From UBA3064 sp016868095 (GTDB lineage: Bacteria > Pseudomonadota > Gammaproteobacteria > Burkholderiales > Burkholderiaceae_E): 23,996 nt of DNA. Below are positions 1 through 7,132 of this stretch, one piece after another. Every line of letters starts with the position of its first letter. The stretch's first letter is position 1. The translations under genes and the position numbers were made by a program. The notes beneath the pieces were generated by a model. The model was given only the letters and a program-made list of their open reading frames with translations. It did not search any database and was not told the origin of the DNA. The stretch is from assembly GCA_041175665.1 (NCBI GenBank), contig JBEDEM010000027.1, positions 1 to 23,996 of the forward strand, read 5' to 3'.

Positions 1-820
1 GGGCGGTCGCTTTAATTTGGATTATTTCACTGAGGCGCAAGCCTATGCGCATGTCGACAAAGCCGTGGATCAGGCCCTGCTCAATCTTGAGGCAAGGCCA
101 GCGCCTGCAGGGCAGATGACGGTTGTGCTTGGCTCAGGCTGGCCTGGGATCTTGCTTCATGAGGCGGTGGGGCATGGTCTTGAGGGTGACTTCAATCGTA
201 AGGGCTCATCGGTGTTTTCGGGTCGGATTGGCGAGCGAGTTGCAGCAAAAGGCGTGACCGTCGTTGATGACGGCACGATTGCCGACAGGCGCGGCTCGCT
301 CAATATCGACGACGAGGGCGAACAAACCCGTCGGACGGTGTTGATTGAGGACGGCATCTTAAAGGGCTATTTGCAAGACCGGCTTAATGCGCGGCTGATG
401 AAGGTGGCGCCGACCGGCAATGGGCGTCGCGAATCCTTTGCCCATCTCCCGATGCCTAGGATGACCAATACCATCATGCTCAATGGCGATAAGGATCCCG
501 AGGAGATCATCGCATCGATCGATCGCGGTATTTATGCGGTCAATTTTGGTGGCGGCCAGGTGGACATCACCAACGGCAAGTTTGTGTTCGGGGCGAGCGA
601 GGCGTGGTGGGTTGAAAAGGGTAAAAAGCGCTATCCGGTCAAAGGTGCCACCTTAATTGGTAACGGGCCTGAAGCGCTCACCCGAGTAACCATGATCGGT
701 AACGATATGAAGCTCGATCCTGGTGTAGGAACTTGCGGTAAGGATGGGCAAAGCGTGCCGGTTGGTGTGGGGCAGCCGACGCTACGTATTGAGGGACTTA
801 CCGTTGGCGGTACGGCTTAG
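1..820 (+). CDS. tldD: Metalloprotease TldD, C-terminal part (5' end outside window)
   Basis: This is the C-terminal part of TldD. The gene enters from the left edge, and the first whole codon is at position 2. TldD is a cytoplasmic zinc metalloprotease that works with TldE/PmbA in degrading unfolded peptides, for example in microcin B17 maturation and CcdA turnover in E. coli. The visible HExxxH zinc motif sits in HEAVGHGLEGD (bases about 167-199). Its third ligand is expected to be the Cys in GTCGKDGQ (about 728-750). The flanking APAGQMTVVLGSGWPG and FNRKG stretches are also typical of TldD rather than TldE, which lacks HExxxH. The stop is TAG at 818-820. Roughly 200 N-terminal residues are missing because of the window edge, not because of damage. 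The next gene, aroG, has its own promoter and leader, so the two are probably separate transcription units. Confidence 0.96.
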   Translation, partial: GGRFNLDYFTEAQAYAHVDKAVDQALLNLEARPAPAGQMTVVLGSGWPGILLHEAVGHGLEGDFNRKGSSVFSGRIGERVAAKGVTVVDDGTIADRRGSLNIDDEGEQTRRTVLIEDGILKGYLQDRLNARLMKVAPTGNGRRESFAHLPMPRMTNTIMLNGDKDPEEIIASIDRGIYAVNFGGGQVDITNGKFVFGASEAWWVEKGKKRYPVKGATLIGNGPEALTRVTMIGNDMKLDPGVGTCGKDGQSVPVGVGQPTLRIEGLTVGGTA

Positions 821-836
821 TCGCCAGCTCGATTTC

Positions 837-862
837 TTGACGACGGGCTTTTGTGGCATAGT
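837..862 (+). promoter_or_regulatory. Possible sigma-70 promoter of the aroG leader
   Basis: TTGACG at 837-842 matches a -35 box. CATAGT at 857-862, preceded by TGG, resembles an extended -10. The spacer is only 14 bases, shorter than the usual 16-18, so the exact elements are uncertain. The location is right: it lies in the 66-base gap between the tldD stop and the leader-peptide ATG at 887. A promoter somewhere in this gap is required for the attenuator to work. Confidence 0.35.
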
Positions 863-886
863 CAGCGGCTAATGCACGAGGTCTTC

Positions 887-964
887 ATGACAACAACATA
901 TTTTTTTGCAGGGTTTTACTTTTGGGGCTTTTCCGCAACCGGCGGAACGAGTCACAGGACCTGA
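887..964 (+). CDS. Aromatic-amino-acid-rich leader peptide of aroG
   Basis: This is a 25-codon open frame from ATG 887 to TGA 962-964, preceded by GAGG at 878-881 as a ribosome binding site. Codons 5-15 read Tyr-Phe-Phe-Ala-Gly-Phe-Tyr-Phe-Trp-Gly-Phe, giving five Phe, two Tyr and one Trp in eleven positions. This is the composition expected of a regulatory leader peptide such as E. coli PheL, TrpL or PheM. The peptide itself probably has no function. It lets the translating ribosome stall when charged aromatic tRNAs are scarce. The aromatic codons end at 931, exactly where the first arm of the downstream RNA structure begins. The gene is too short to appear in most annotations. Confidence 0.85.
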   Translation: MTTTYFFAGFYFWGFSATGGTSHRT

Positions 965-1022
965 CACCCTCAAGTCAACCGAAGACTCGAACAAACCGCC
1001 GGAACCCCGGCGGTTTTTTTTT
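931..1022 (+). promoter_or_regulatory. Transcription attenuator of aroG (pause, antiterminator and terminator helices)
   Basis: Four arms can be read directly. Arm 1 is TTCCGC (931-936), which pairs with GCGGAA (942-947) as a pause hairpin. Arm 2 is CCGGCGG (939-945) followed by CGAGTC (948-953). Arm 3 is GACTCG (984-989) followed by CCGCCGG (996-1002). Arms 2 and 3 pair over 6 + 7 base pairs, with a small internal loop, as an antiterminator. Arm 3 also pairs with CCGGCGG (1007-1013) to form the terminator. The 2:3 and 3:4 pairings share 996-1002 and exclude each other. A ribosome stalled on the Phe/Tyr/Trp codons would mask arm 1 and free arm 2 for antitermination. A ribosome reaching the TGA at 962 would cover arm 2 and allow termination. 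The sequence shows the pairing; the mechanism is inferred from classical trp/phe attenuation. Confidence 0.85.
993..1022 (+). terminator. Rho-independent terminator inside the aroG leader
   Basis: A 7-bp perfect GC stem, CCGCCGG (996-1002) and CCGGCGG (1007-1013), has an AACC loop and is followed by nine T residues (1014-1022). An AAA before the stem can pair with the first three T residues. It lies 15 bases before the aroG ATG, which makes sense only if termination is conditional. Confidence 0.9.
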
Positions 1023-1037
1023 GATTTGGAGCGAGCC

Positions 1038-2105
1038 ATGCAACCCATCACCGACGATGTCCGTATTCGAGAAATTAAGGAATTGACGCCGCCCTCGCAT
1101 GTATTGCGCGAGTTTGTATGCAGTGAGCGTGCCGCCCGGGTGACTTATGAGTCGCGTCAGGCGATTCACCGCATCCTCCATGACATGGACGATCGACTGC
1201 TGGTCATCATCGGCCCTTGTTCGATTCACGACACCAAGGCTGCGCTGGAATATGCCAAGCTGCTGATGGTCTTACGTCAGCGTTATGCCCAGGACTTGGA
1301 AATTGTGATGCGGGTTTACTTTGAAAAGCCGCGCACGACCATTGGCTGGAAGGGATTAATCAACGATCCCGATTTGGACGGCAGCTTTCAAATTAATAAG
1401 GGTCTTCGGCTCGCTCGCGAATTGTTACTCAATATCACCGAAATCGGCATGCCGGCAGGCACGGAGTTTCTTGACATGATTTCGCCGCAATACATTGCTG
1501 ATCTGGTTGCATGGGGTGCGATTGGTGCTAGAACAACCGAGAGCCAATCGCATCGTGAGTTGGCTTCAGGCCTAAGCTGTCCAGTCGGCTTTAAGAATGG
1601 CACCGATGGCAATTTGCGTATCGCATTCGATGCGGTCAAAGCAGCCTCACACCCTCACCACTTTTTGTCGGTGACCAAAGGCGGGCACTCGGCCATCGTA
1701 TCGACCAACGGTAATGAGGACTGCCATGTCATTTTGCGTGGTGGCAAAACGCCGAACTTTGATGCTGCTTCGGTTGACGCTGCCTGCAAAGAGGCTGCCA
1801 GTGCGGCGCTAGCCTGTCGCTTGATGATTGACGCAAGCCACGGTAACAGCCAAAAGAAGCCCGAAAACCAGATCCCAGTGCTAAGAAACATTGCCGGACA
1901 AATCGCCGAAGGTGATGCACGCATCATGGGTGTGATGATCGAGAGTCATTTGCATGCAGGTCGTCAAGACCTTGTGCCAGGCAAGCCCTTGACCTACGGA
2001 CAAAGCATTACCGATGGCTGTATTGGTTGGGATGATTCTGCGCAAATGCTGCAAGAGCTCGCCGATGCGGTTAAGGCGCGGCGCCTTGTGCTTGAGACCG
2101 CTTAG
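1038..2105 (+). CDS. aroG: 3-deoxy-7-phosphoheptulonate (DAHP) synthase, AroF/AroG/AroH class
   Basis: This enzyme condenses phosphoenolpyruvate and erythrose 4-phosphate to DAHP, the first step of the shikimate pathway, in the cytoplasm. The 355-residue length fits class I-alpha enzymes (E. coli AroG is 350). Expected metal ligands are visible: Cys61 in GPCSIHD, His in DASHGNS, Glu in MIESHLHAG and Asp in ITDGCIGWDD. Other signatures are GMPAGTEFLD, GARTTESQSHR, GFKNGTDG and ILRGGKTPN. I chose ATG 1038, preceded by GGAGCGAG. A longer frame from TTG 906 would run through the leader and the terminator hairpin and has no family similarity. Cys61 then takes the same number as in E. coli AroG. 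The N-terminal DDVRIREIKEL segment resembles the allosteric region of feedback-inhibited isoenzymes, but sequence alone does not tell me which amino acid inhibits. Transcription is probably attenuated by aromatic amino acids. Confidence 0.96.
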   Translation: MQPITDDVRIREIKELTPPSHVLREFVCSERAARVTYESRQAIHRILHDMDDRLLVIIGPCSIHDTKAALEYAKLLMVLRQRYAQDLEIVMRVYFEKPRTTIGWKGLINDPDLDGSFQINKGLRLARELLLNITEIGMPAGTEFLDMISPQYIADLVAWGAIGARTTESQSHRELASGLSCPVGFKNGTDGNLRIAFDAVKAASHPHHFLSVTKGGHSAIVSTNGNEDCHVILRGGKTPNFDAASVDAACKEAASAALACRLMIDASHGNSQKKPENQIPVLRNIAGQIAEGDARIMGVMIESHLHAGRQDLVPGKPLTYGQSITDGCIGWDDSAQMLQELADAVKARRLVLETA

Positions 2106-2677
2106 CGTTTTCTGTCCCACAAAACATCGAGCCCGCCTGCCTGTCGATTGAGCACACGGGCAAGCACAAATAAGAGGTCGGAGAGCCTGTTGAGGTATTG
2201 CTGCGCGAGCGGGCGCACGGTTTCTGCCGCCGCAAGCGCAACCACCGCCCTTTCAGCGCGCCGACAGACGGCGCGGCACACATGGGCTTGGGCAGCATGG
2301 GATGAGCCACCTGGCAAGATGAATTCGGCAAGCCTAGGCAGGCTTGCATTGTGCAAGGCGAGCGCTTCATCGAGTCTTAGCACTTGGTGGGCCTGTAATT
2401 GTTCGTAGCCAGGAATGCAGAGCTCGCCGCCTAAGTCGAATAAGTCATGCTGGATTTCATGAAGCAGGCTGTCGATTCCTTTGAGCGCATCTGGTTCAGC
2501 GCTTTTTAGCGATGGAGTAAAGGCTGCGCGCAGCACGCCGAGTTGGGAATTCAATTCGTCGACCTCGCCCATGGCGTGCACCCTGAGGCTGTCTTTAGAA
2601 GTGCGGCTGCCATCACCTAATCCCGTGCTGCCATCGTCGCCTGTACGCGTTGCAATTGCCGTCAGTCGCTGACCCAT
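2102..2677 (-). CDS. Cob(I)alamin adenosyltransferase, PduO type
   Basis: This 191-residue enzyme is predicted to transfer the adenosyl group of ATP to cob(I)alamin, making adenosylcobalamin. N-terminal TGDDGSTGLGDG (from residue 12) is the ATP-binding loop of the PduO/MMAB family. EVDELNS and the C-terminal RLSDLLFVLAR are the other family signatures. An AAGGA/GAGG-rich stretch lies just upstream of the ATG. The gene converges on aroG, and the two stop codons share TTAG at 2102-2105, so there is no room for a terminator between them. No cobalamin-biosynthesis or B12-dependent gene is visible nearby, and I found no cobalamin riboswitch in 2678-2883. That 206-base divergent region should hold promoters for this gene and the flavoprotein gene, but I could not pick convincing boxes. 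Confidence 0.93.
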   Translation of the reverse strand: MGQRLTAIATRTGDDGSTGLGDGSRTSKDSLRVHAMGEVDELNSQLGVLRAAFTPSLKSAEPDALKGIDSLLHEIQHDLFDLGGELCIPGYEQLQAHQVLRLDEALALHNASLPRLAEFILPGGSSHAAQAHVCRAVCRRAERAVVALAAAETVRPLAQQYLNRLSDLLFVLARVLNRQAGGLDVLWDRKR

Positions 2678-2883
2678 AAGCCTCGTCCTTCCTTCGCCAT
2701 GTCGTTCATGTCAAATGGCAGCCCAGATCCTTGATCGCCTGAGCTTGCGTAATCGTTAAAACGGCCAACAGTTTAAGCGCCAGCCCGATTTGGACGCTTT
2801 GTGCCCTTTACACATCGACGTCATCATTGGTATTCGCCATCGGGCGTGGGATACTTCGCGTCTCATTGTGGAGGAGACTGCCC

Positions 2884-4299
2884 ATGAATTCGCCTTATGC
2901 CGTGCTCGATGCGATCAGGCGCCCACTGCCTCAAGCGCTCAGCGAGGCTTTAAAACAATTATTTTCAGAACGTTTTTCAACATCGCAATCGGTGCGAGAT
3001 CACCACGGCAAGGACGAATCGCCGTTCCCAACAACACCGCCTGATGCTGTGGTCTTTGCTCAGAGTACCGATGAAGTCGTCGAAGTGGTGAAGCTCTGCG
3101 CCAAATATAAAACGCCGCTTATTCCCTTTGGTGCCGGCTCCTCGCTCGAGGGGCATTTGCTCGCCGTCCAGGGCGGTGTGAGTTTGGATGTTTCGGGGAT
3201 GAATCAAATCATCGCGATTCATGCTGAGGATTTGACTGCGACGGTGCAGGCTGGGGTTACTCGCAAGCAATTAAATGAAGCCCTTAAGTCAACCGGCTTG
3301 TTTTTTCCGATCGATCCGGGTGCTGATGCTTCGCTTGGCGGTATGGCGGCAACCCGCGCCTCGGGGACCAACGCGGTGCGATATGGCACGATGCGTGAAA
3401 ACGTTCTAGGACTTAGTGTCGTGACTGCTGAAGGCAAGGTGATTAAGCCCTTTAATCGCGCAAAGAAATCGTCAGCGGGCTATGACCTAACGCGGCTATT
3501 TATCGGCTCAGAGGGTACGCTTGGTGTGATTACCGAAGTAACCGTCAAGCTTTATCCAGTTCCCGAGGCGATGAGTGCAGCGGTTGTGAATTTCCCATCG
3601 CTTGATGCAGCGGTCAATACCGTGATTCAGACGATTCAGATGGGCGTGCCCATCGCTCGCAGCGAATACCTCTGCCCGTATACGATTAAGGCGATCAACG
3701 CGCACTCGCACACCATGCTTCGCGAAGCTCACACCTTGTTTTTTGAATTTCATGGCACCGATGCCTCGGTGAAGGAGCAGGCCGAAGCGGTGCAGCAGCT
3801 CGCCAGGGAATTTGGTGGCGAGGATTTTGAATGGGCTACACGTCCCGAGGATCGCACACGTTTGTGGAACGCTAGGCACAATGCCTATTTCGCTTTGTTG
3901 CAATCGCGCCCAGGGAGCAAGGGTTTGTCGACTGATACTTGCGTGCCGATTTCAAAGCTTGCCGATTCAATTACAGGCGCTCGCGCCATCCTTGATCGTT
4001 CGTCGATGCCAGTCGGTATTTTGGGACATGTTGGTGACGGTAATTTCCATTGTGCCATTTTGATCGATCCCAATAATCCTAAGGAAATTGAGGAGTCAGA
4101 ACGTTTAAATGATGAAATCGTCAAGCTTGCCCAGTCGATGGAAGGTACGTGTACTGGCGAGCATGGCATCGGTCTGCACAAAATCGACTATCTCGAGCAC
4201 GAGGCGGGTGACGATGCGATGGACATCATGCGTTCGATCAAGCGAGCCATGGATCCTTCGAATATTCTCAACCCAGGCAAAATTTTCAGATTGCAATAA
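2884..4299 (+). CDS. FAD-linked oxidase, D-lactate dehydrogenase / GlcD-like
   Basis: This 471-residue flavoprotein belongs to the VAO/PCMH superfamily. The FAD-binding half (about residues 35-215) carries PFGAGSSLEGH, DPGADASLGGMAATRASG and SEGTLGVITEV. The C-terminal FAD-oxidase half carries GHVGDGNFH and TGEHGIG, whose histidines are the usual catalytic or metal-binding residues, and ends in LNPGKI. Family members oxidise D-lactate, glycolate or D-2-hydroxyglutarate. The substrate cannot be decided from sequence, though the length and motifs lean to the D-lactate dehydrogenase (LDHD/DLD) branch. ATG 2884 is chosen because GGAGGAG at 2869-2876 is an excellent ribosome binding site, so the in-frame GTG at 2827 is unlikely. 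glcD follows after 30 bases, so the gene probably leads a 2-hydroxy-acid oxidation operon. Confidence 0.9.
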   Translation: MNSPYAVLDAIRRPLPQALSEALKQLFSERFSTSQSVRDHHGKDESPFPTTPPDAVVFAQSTDEVVEVVKLCAKYKTPLIPFGAGSSLEGHLLAVQGGVSLDVSGMNQIIAIHAEDLTATVQAGVTRKQLNEALKSTGLFFPIDPGADASLGGMAATRASGTNAVRYGTMRENVLGLSVVTAEGKVIKPFNRAKKSSAGYDLTRLFIGSEGTLGVITEVTVKLYPVPEAMSAAVVNFPSLDAAVNTVIQTIQMGVPIARSEYLCPYTIKAINAHSHTMLREAHTLFFEFHGTDASVKEQAEAVQQLAREFGGEDFEWATRPEDRTRLWNARHNAYFALLQSRPGSKGLSTDTCVPISKLADSITGARAILDRSSMPVGILGHVGDGNFHCAILIDPNNPKEIEESERLNDEIVKLAQSMEGTCTGEHGIGLHKIDYLEHEAGDDAMDIMRSIKRAMDPSNILNPGKIFRLQ

Positions 4300-4329
4300 T
4301 CTTGAGATCGTTGTGAATCGCGAGTTTTG

Positions 4330-5922
4330 ATGGCAAATGCCCTTGATGAAAAAGCAGAGCATGACCATGCTCTGGCCGGCTTAAACCTTACGACTAAGAC
4401 AGGTTTGGCAAGGGTCGAAGCACCTTTGGAGCCTTTGCAAAGCGATATCGCTAAGCCGCCTAGTCCTGCGCGTAAGGCGCAGGTGGCGCGCGAACTTGCG
4501 CGCTTGCTTCCCGAGGGTGCGGTGCTTTGGCGTGATGAGGATTTGCGCCCCTACGAATGCGATGGATTGTCTGCCTTTAGGCAGCTGCCTATGGTGGTCG
4601 TTATGCCCCTCAATGAGGCCCAGGTGATCGAGGTGCTTCGCTGCTGCCATCGGCTCGAGGTACCTGTGGTCGCTCGCGGTGCGGGCACAGGCTTATCGGG
4701 TGGCGCCATGCCGCACGCCTCCGGGGTTGTACTGTCATTAGCACGACTCAACAAGATCCTTCATCTTGATCCGCATGCACGCCTTGCTCGTGTGCAACCA
4801 GGTGTACGCAATCTCGCCATTTCAGAGGCCGCAGCACCATTTGGACTTTATTATGCACCCGACCCCTCCTCACAAATCGCTTGCACGATCGGCGGCAATG
4901 TCGCTGAAAATTCGGGCGGCGTGCACTGCCTTAAATATGGTCTGACTGTTCATAACGTTATGAGAGTTAGGGCTATAAGCATCGAAGGTGAGGTGCTCGA
5001 GTTTGGATCTGAGGCACTCGATAGCCCAGGACTTGATGTGCTTGCCGCCCTTATTGGTTCTGAAGGCATGCTTGCGGTTGTCACCGAAGTCAGCGTGCGC
5101 TTGATTCCCAAGCCCCAGCTTGCTCGCGTGGTCATGGCTTCGTTCGACGATGTGATCAAGGCTGGCGAGGCGGTCGCCATGATCATTGCCGAAGGCATTA
5201 TTCCGGCCGGTTTGGAAATGATGGATCAAAAGACTGCTGAGGCGGTCGAACCCTTCGTGCAAGCAGGTTACGACTTAAAGGCGCAAGCGATTCTACTTGC
5301 AGAGTCTGATGGGACGCCCGAGGAAGTCGCCGAAGAGATTGCTCGTATTGAGGCGGTCTTAGAGAAAGCAGGTGCTACCGCGATGAAGGTTTCTGCCTCT
5401 GAAGGCGAACGACTTCGCTTTTGGTCAGGTCGCAAAAATGCATTTCCGGCAGCAGGACGGATTTCGCCAGACTACTACTGTATGGATGGGACCATACCGC
5501 GCAAGCACCTTGGCAATATGTTGCGAGACATTGCGGCTATGGAAGAAAAGTATGCGCTTCGCTGCATGAATGTGTTTCATGCGGGCGATGGCAATTTGCA
5601 TCCCTTAATTCTTTTCGATGCCAATGATCCTGATCAATGGCATAGGGCCGAACTTTTTGGCGCAGATATTTTAGAGCGTTGTGTTGATTATGGCGGAACG
5701 GTCACTGGCGAACACGGTGTTGGTATTGAAAAAATCAATTCCATGTGCGTGCAATTTTCCCCCAGTGAACGCGCAGCATTCTTTGCCTTCAAGCGCGCCT
5801 TTGACGCACTTGGCCTTCTAAACCCTGGTAAAGCGATCCCAACGCTTGCTCGGTGCGCTGAGTACGGCAAGATGCATGTTCATCGTGGTGCACTTTCGCA
5901 TCCAAATTTAGAGCGGTTTTAA
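4330..5922 (+). CDS. glcD: Glycolate oxidase subunit GlcD
   Basis: GlcD is the FAD-containing catalytic subunit of the membrane-associated glycolate oxidase, which converts glycolate to glyoxylate and feeds electrons to the respiratory chain. The 530-residue protein has the FAD-binding motifs RGAGTGLSGGA, GGNVAENSGGVH and SEGMLAVVTEV, then the C-terminal half with HAGDGNLHP and TGEHGVGIEK. It is about 30 residues longer than E. coli GlcD. The extra part is mostly the poorly conserved N-terminus before KAQVARELARLLP. ATG 4330 is the first plausible start, but no strong ribosome binding site precedes it, so translation may be coupled to the upstream gene or start further in. glcE and glcF follow in the usual order. 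Confidence 0.96.
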   Translation: MANALDEKAEHDHALAGLNLTTKTGLARVEAPLEPLQSDIAKPPSPARKAQVARELARLLPEGAVLWRDEDLRPYECDGLSAFRQLPMVVVMPLNEAQVIEVLRCCHRLEVPVVARGAGTGLSGGAMPHASGVVLSLARLNKILHLDPHARLARVQPGVRNLAISEAAAPFGLYYAPDPSSQIACTIGGNVAENSGGVHCLKYGLTVHNVMRVRAISIEGEVLEFGSEALDSPGLDVLAALIGSEGMLAVVTEVSVRLIPKPQLARVVMASFDDVIKAGEAVAMIIAEGIIPAGLEMMDQKTAEAVEPFVQAGYDLKAQAILLAESDGTPEEVAEEIARIEAVLEKAGATAMKVSASEGERLRFWSGRKNAFPAAGRISPDYYCMDGTIPRKHLGNMLRDIAAMEEKYALRCMNVFHAGDGNLHPLILFDANDPDQWHRAELFGADILERCVDYGGTVTGEHGVGIEKINSMCVQFSPSERAAFFAFKRAFDALGLLNPGKAIPTLARCAEYGKMHVHRGALSHPNLERF

Positions 5923-5995
5923 TCGTCACGATGTTTTTGCACCTTGCTTTGGCGCTATCTGGCGCAGACCGGTATGCTCGATACCAGTGCTTTCG

Positions 5996-7117
5996 ATGGG
6001 ACGGTTGCTAGTGGAGAGTCTGGCTTGGTTACAGCAACGCATACTCGATGCGGCCCAACATCAAATTCCGCTTCGTTTGCGAGGCTCTGGCAGCAAAGAT
6101 TTTTATGGTGAAGCAGCCCGCGGTGAAGCGCTTGATGTAAGCGTTCATCAGGGTATTGTCAGTTACGAGCCAACCGAACTTGTTATCACCGCAAAAGCCG
6201 GCACAGCACTCAGCTTGATTGAACAAAGCCTGGCCGAACATCGCCAAATGCTTGCCTTCGAGCCGCCTCATTTTGGTCCCCAGGCCACAGTCGGTGGCAT
6301 GGTTGCTGCCGGCCTTTCTGGGCCACGCAGGGCGACAAGTGGCGCGGTGCGCGACTTTGTACTCGGCATGAGTCTTATTGATACCAACGCGGAGGTGTTG
6401 CGATTTGGGGGCGAGGTCATGAAAAATGTGGCTGGCTACGACCTCTCGAGATTGCATGTGGGTGCGCTTGGAACGCTCGGTGTGATTGCTGAGGTCTCGC
6501 TCAAGGTCTGGCCAATGCCCGCGGCGAGCGAAACCCTATGGCTTGCCATGGACGCGTCAGCTGCCATTGAGCACTTGAATCGCTGGGCGGCCGAGCCCTG
6601 GCCCTTGAGCGCAAGCGCCTGGGTGGACGGGCATTTAATACTTAGGCTTGAGGGTGCTCAAGCGGCGGTGACGCAGGCAGCAACCCGCTGGCAAAAGGAC
6701 TATCAGGCCAAATTCCTGTCAGCCGATCAGGCGAGGCAGTTTTGGGACGACTTAAAAGAGCAGCGGCTTGCGTTTTTTGGTGCGGTACGTCAGTCGTCGA
6801 AGGCCTTATGGCGAGTGAGTCTGCCTTCGGCAAGTGCGCATCAGTCTTCTTGGGGCGATACGGTGATTGAGTGGGGCGGTGCGCTGCGTTGGGTGCTTTG
6901 CTCCAACGATGATGCCTCGATTAGGGAGCAGGCCCGGGCTTTGGGCGGTCACGCGAGTTTGTTCCGAAGCCTTGATAAGCGCCACCCTGTGTTTAGCCCG
7001 CTTGCGCCGGCGATGCTGGCGCTCCAGCGTCGGATCAAGCGTGAGTTCGACCCACTGGGCATTTTTAATCCTGGCCGACTCATGCCTTCGCTCGATCTCA
7101 ACGCTTCATTCGCGTAA
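5996..7117 (+). CDS. glcE: Glycolate oxidase subunit GlcE (FAD-binding)
   Basis: GlcE is the second FAD-binding subunit of glycolate oxidase. It keeps the PCMH-type FAD domain (LRLRGSGSKDF, FGPQATVGGMVAAGLSGPRR, MKNVAGYDLSRL, GTLGVIAEVSLKVWP) but has only a short C-terminal part ending FNPGRLMPS. The 373-residue length from ATG 5996 is close to the family's usual 350. In-frame GTG codons at 5987 and 6011 are alternatives, and no start has a strong ribosome binding site. A 73-base gap separates it from glcD, larger than the other gaps in the cluster. It contains a small GGTAT/ATACC hairpin but no clear terminator. Confidence 0.94.
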   Translation: MGRLLVESLAWLQQRILDAAQHQIPLRLRGSGSKDFYGEAARGEALDVSVHQGIVSYEPTELVITAKAGTALSLIEQSLAEHRQMLAFEPPHFGPQATVGGMVAAGLSGPRRATSGAVRDFVLGMSLIDTNAEVLRFGGEVMKNVAGYDLSRLHVGALGTLGVIAEVSLKVWPMPAASETLWLAMDASAAIEHLNRWAAEPWPLSASAWVDGHLILRLEGAQAAVTQAATRWQKDYQAKFLSADQARQFWDDLKEQRLAFFGAVRQSSKALWRVSLPSASAHQSSWGDTVIEWGGALRWVLCSNDDASIREQARALGGHASLFRSLDKRHPVFSPLAPAMLALQRRIKREFDPLGIFNPGRLMPSLDLNASFA

Positions 7118-7132
7118 ATCCTCAAGGTTGTT

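Noticed and set aside
906..1037. N-terminal extension of aroG by 44 codons from TTG 906
   Set aside because: It runs through the leader peptide in another frame and through the terminator hairpin and T run, and has no similarity to DAHP synthases. ATG 1038 gives the normal N-terminus and Cys61.
2678..2883. Cobalamin riboswitch upstream of the adenosyltransferase
   Set aside because: I looked for the conserved B12-box and core on the minus strand and found neither; the space is also short.
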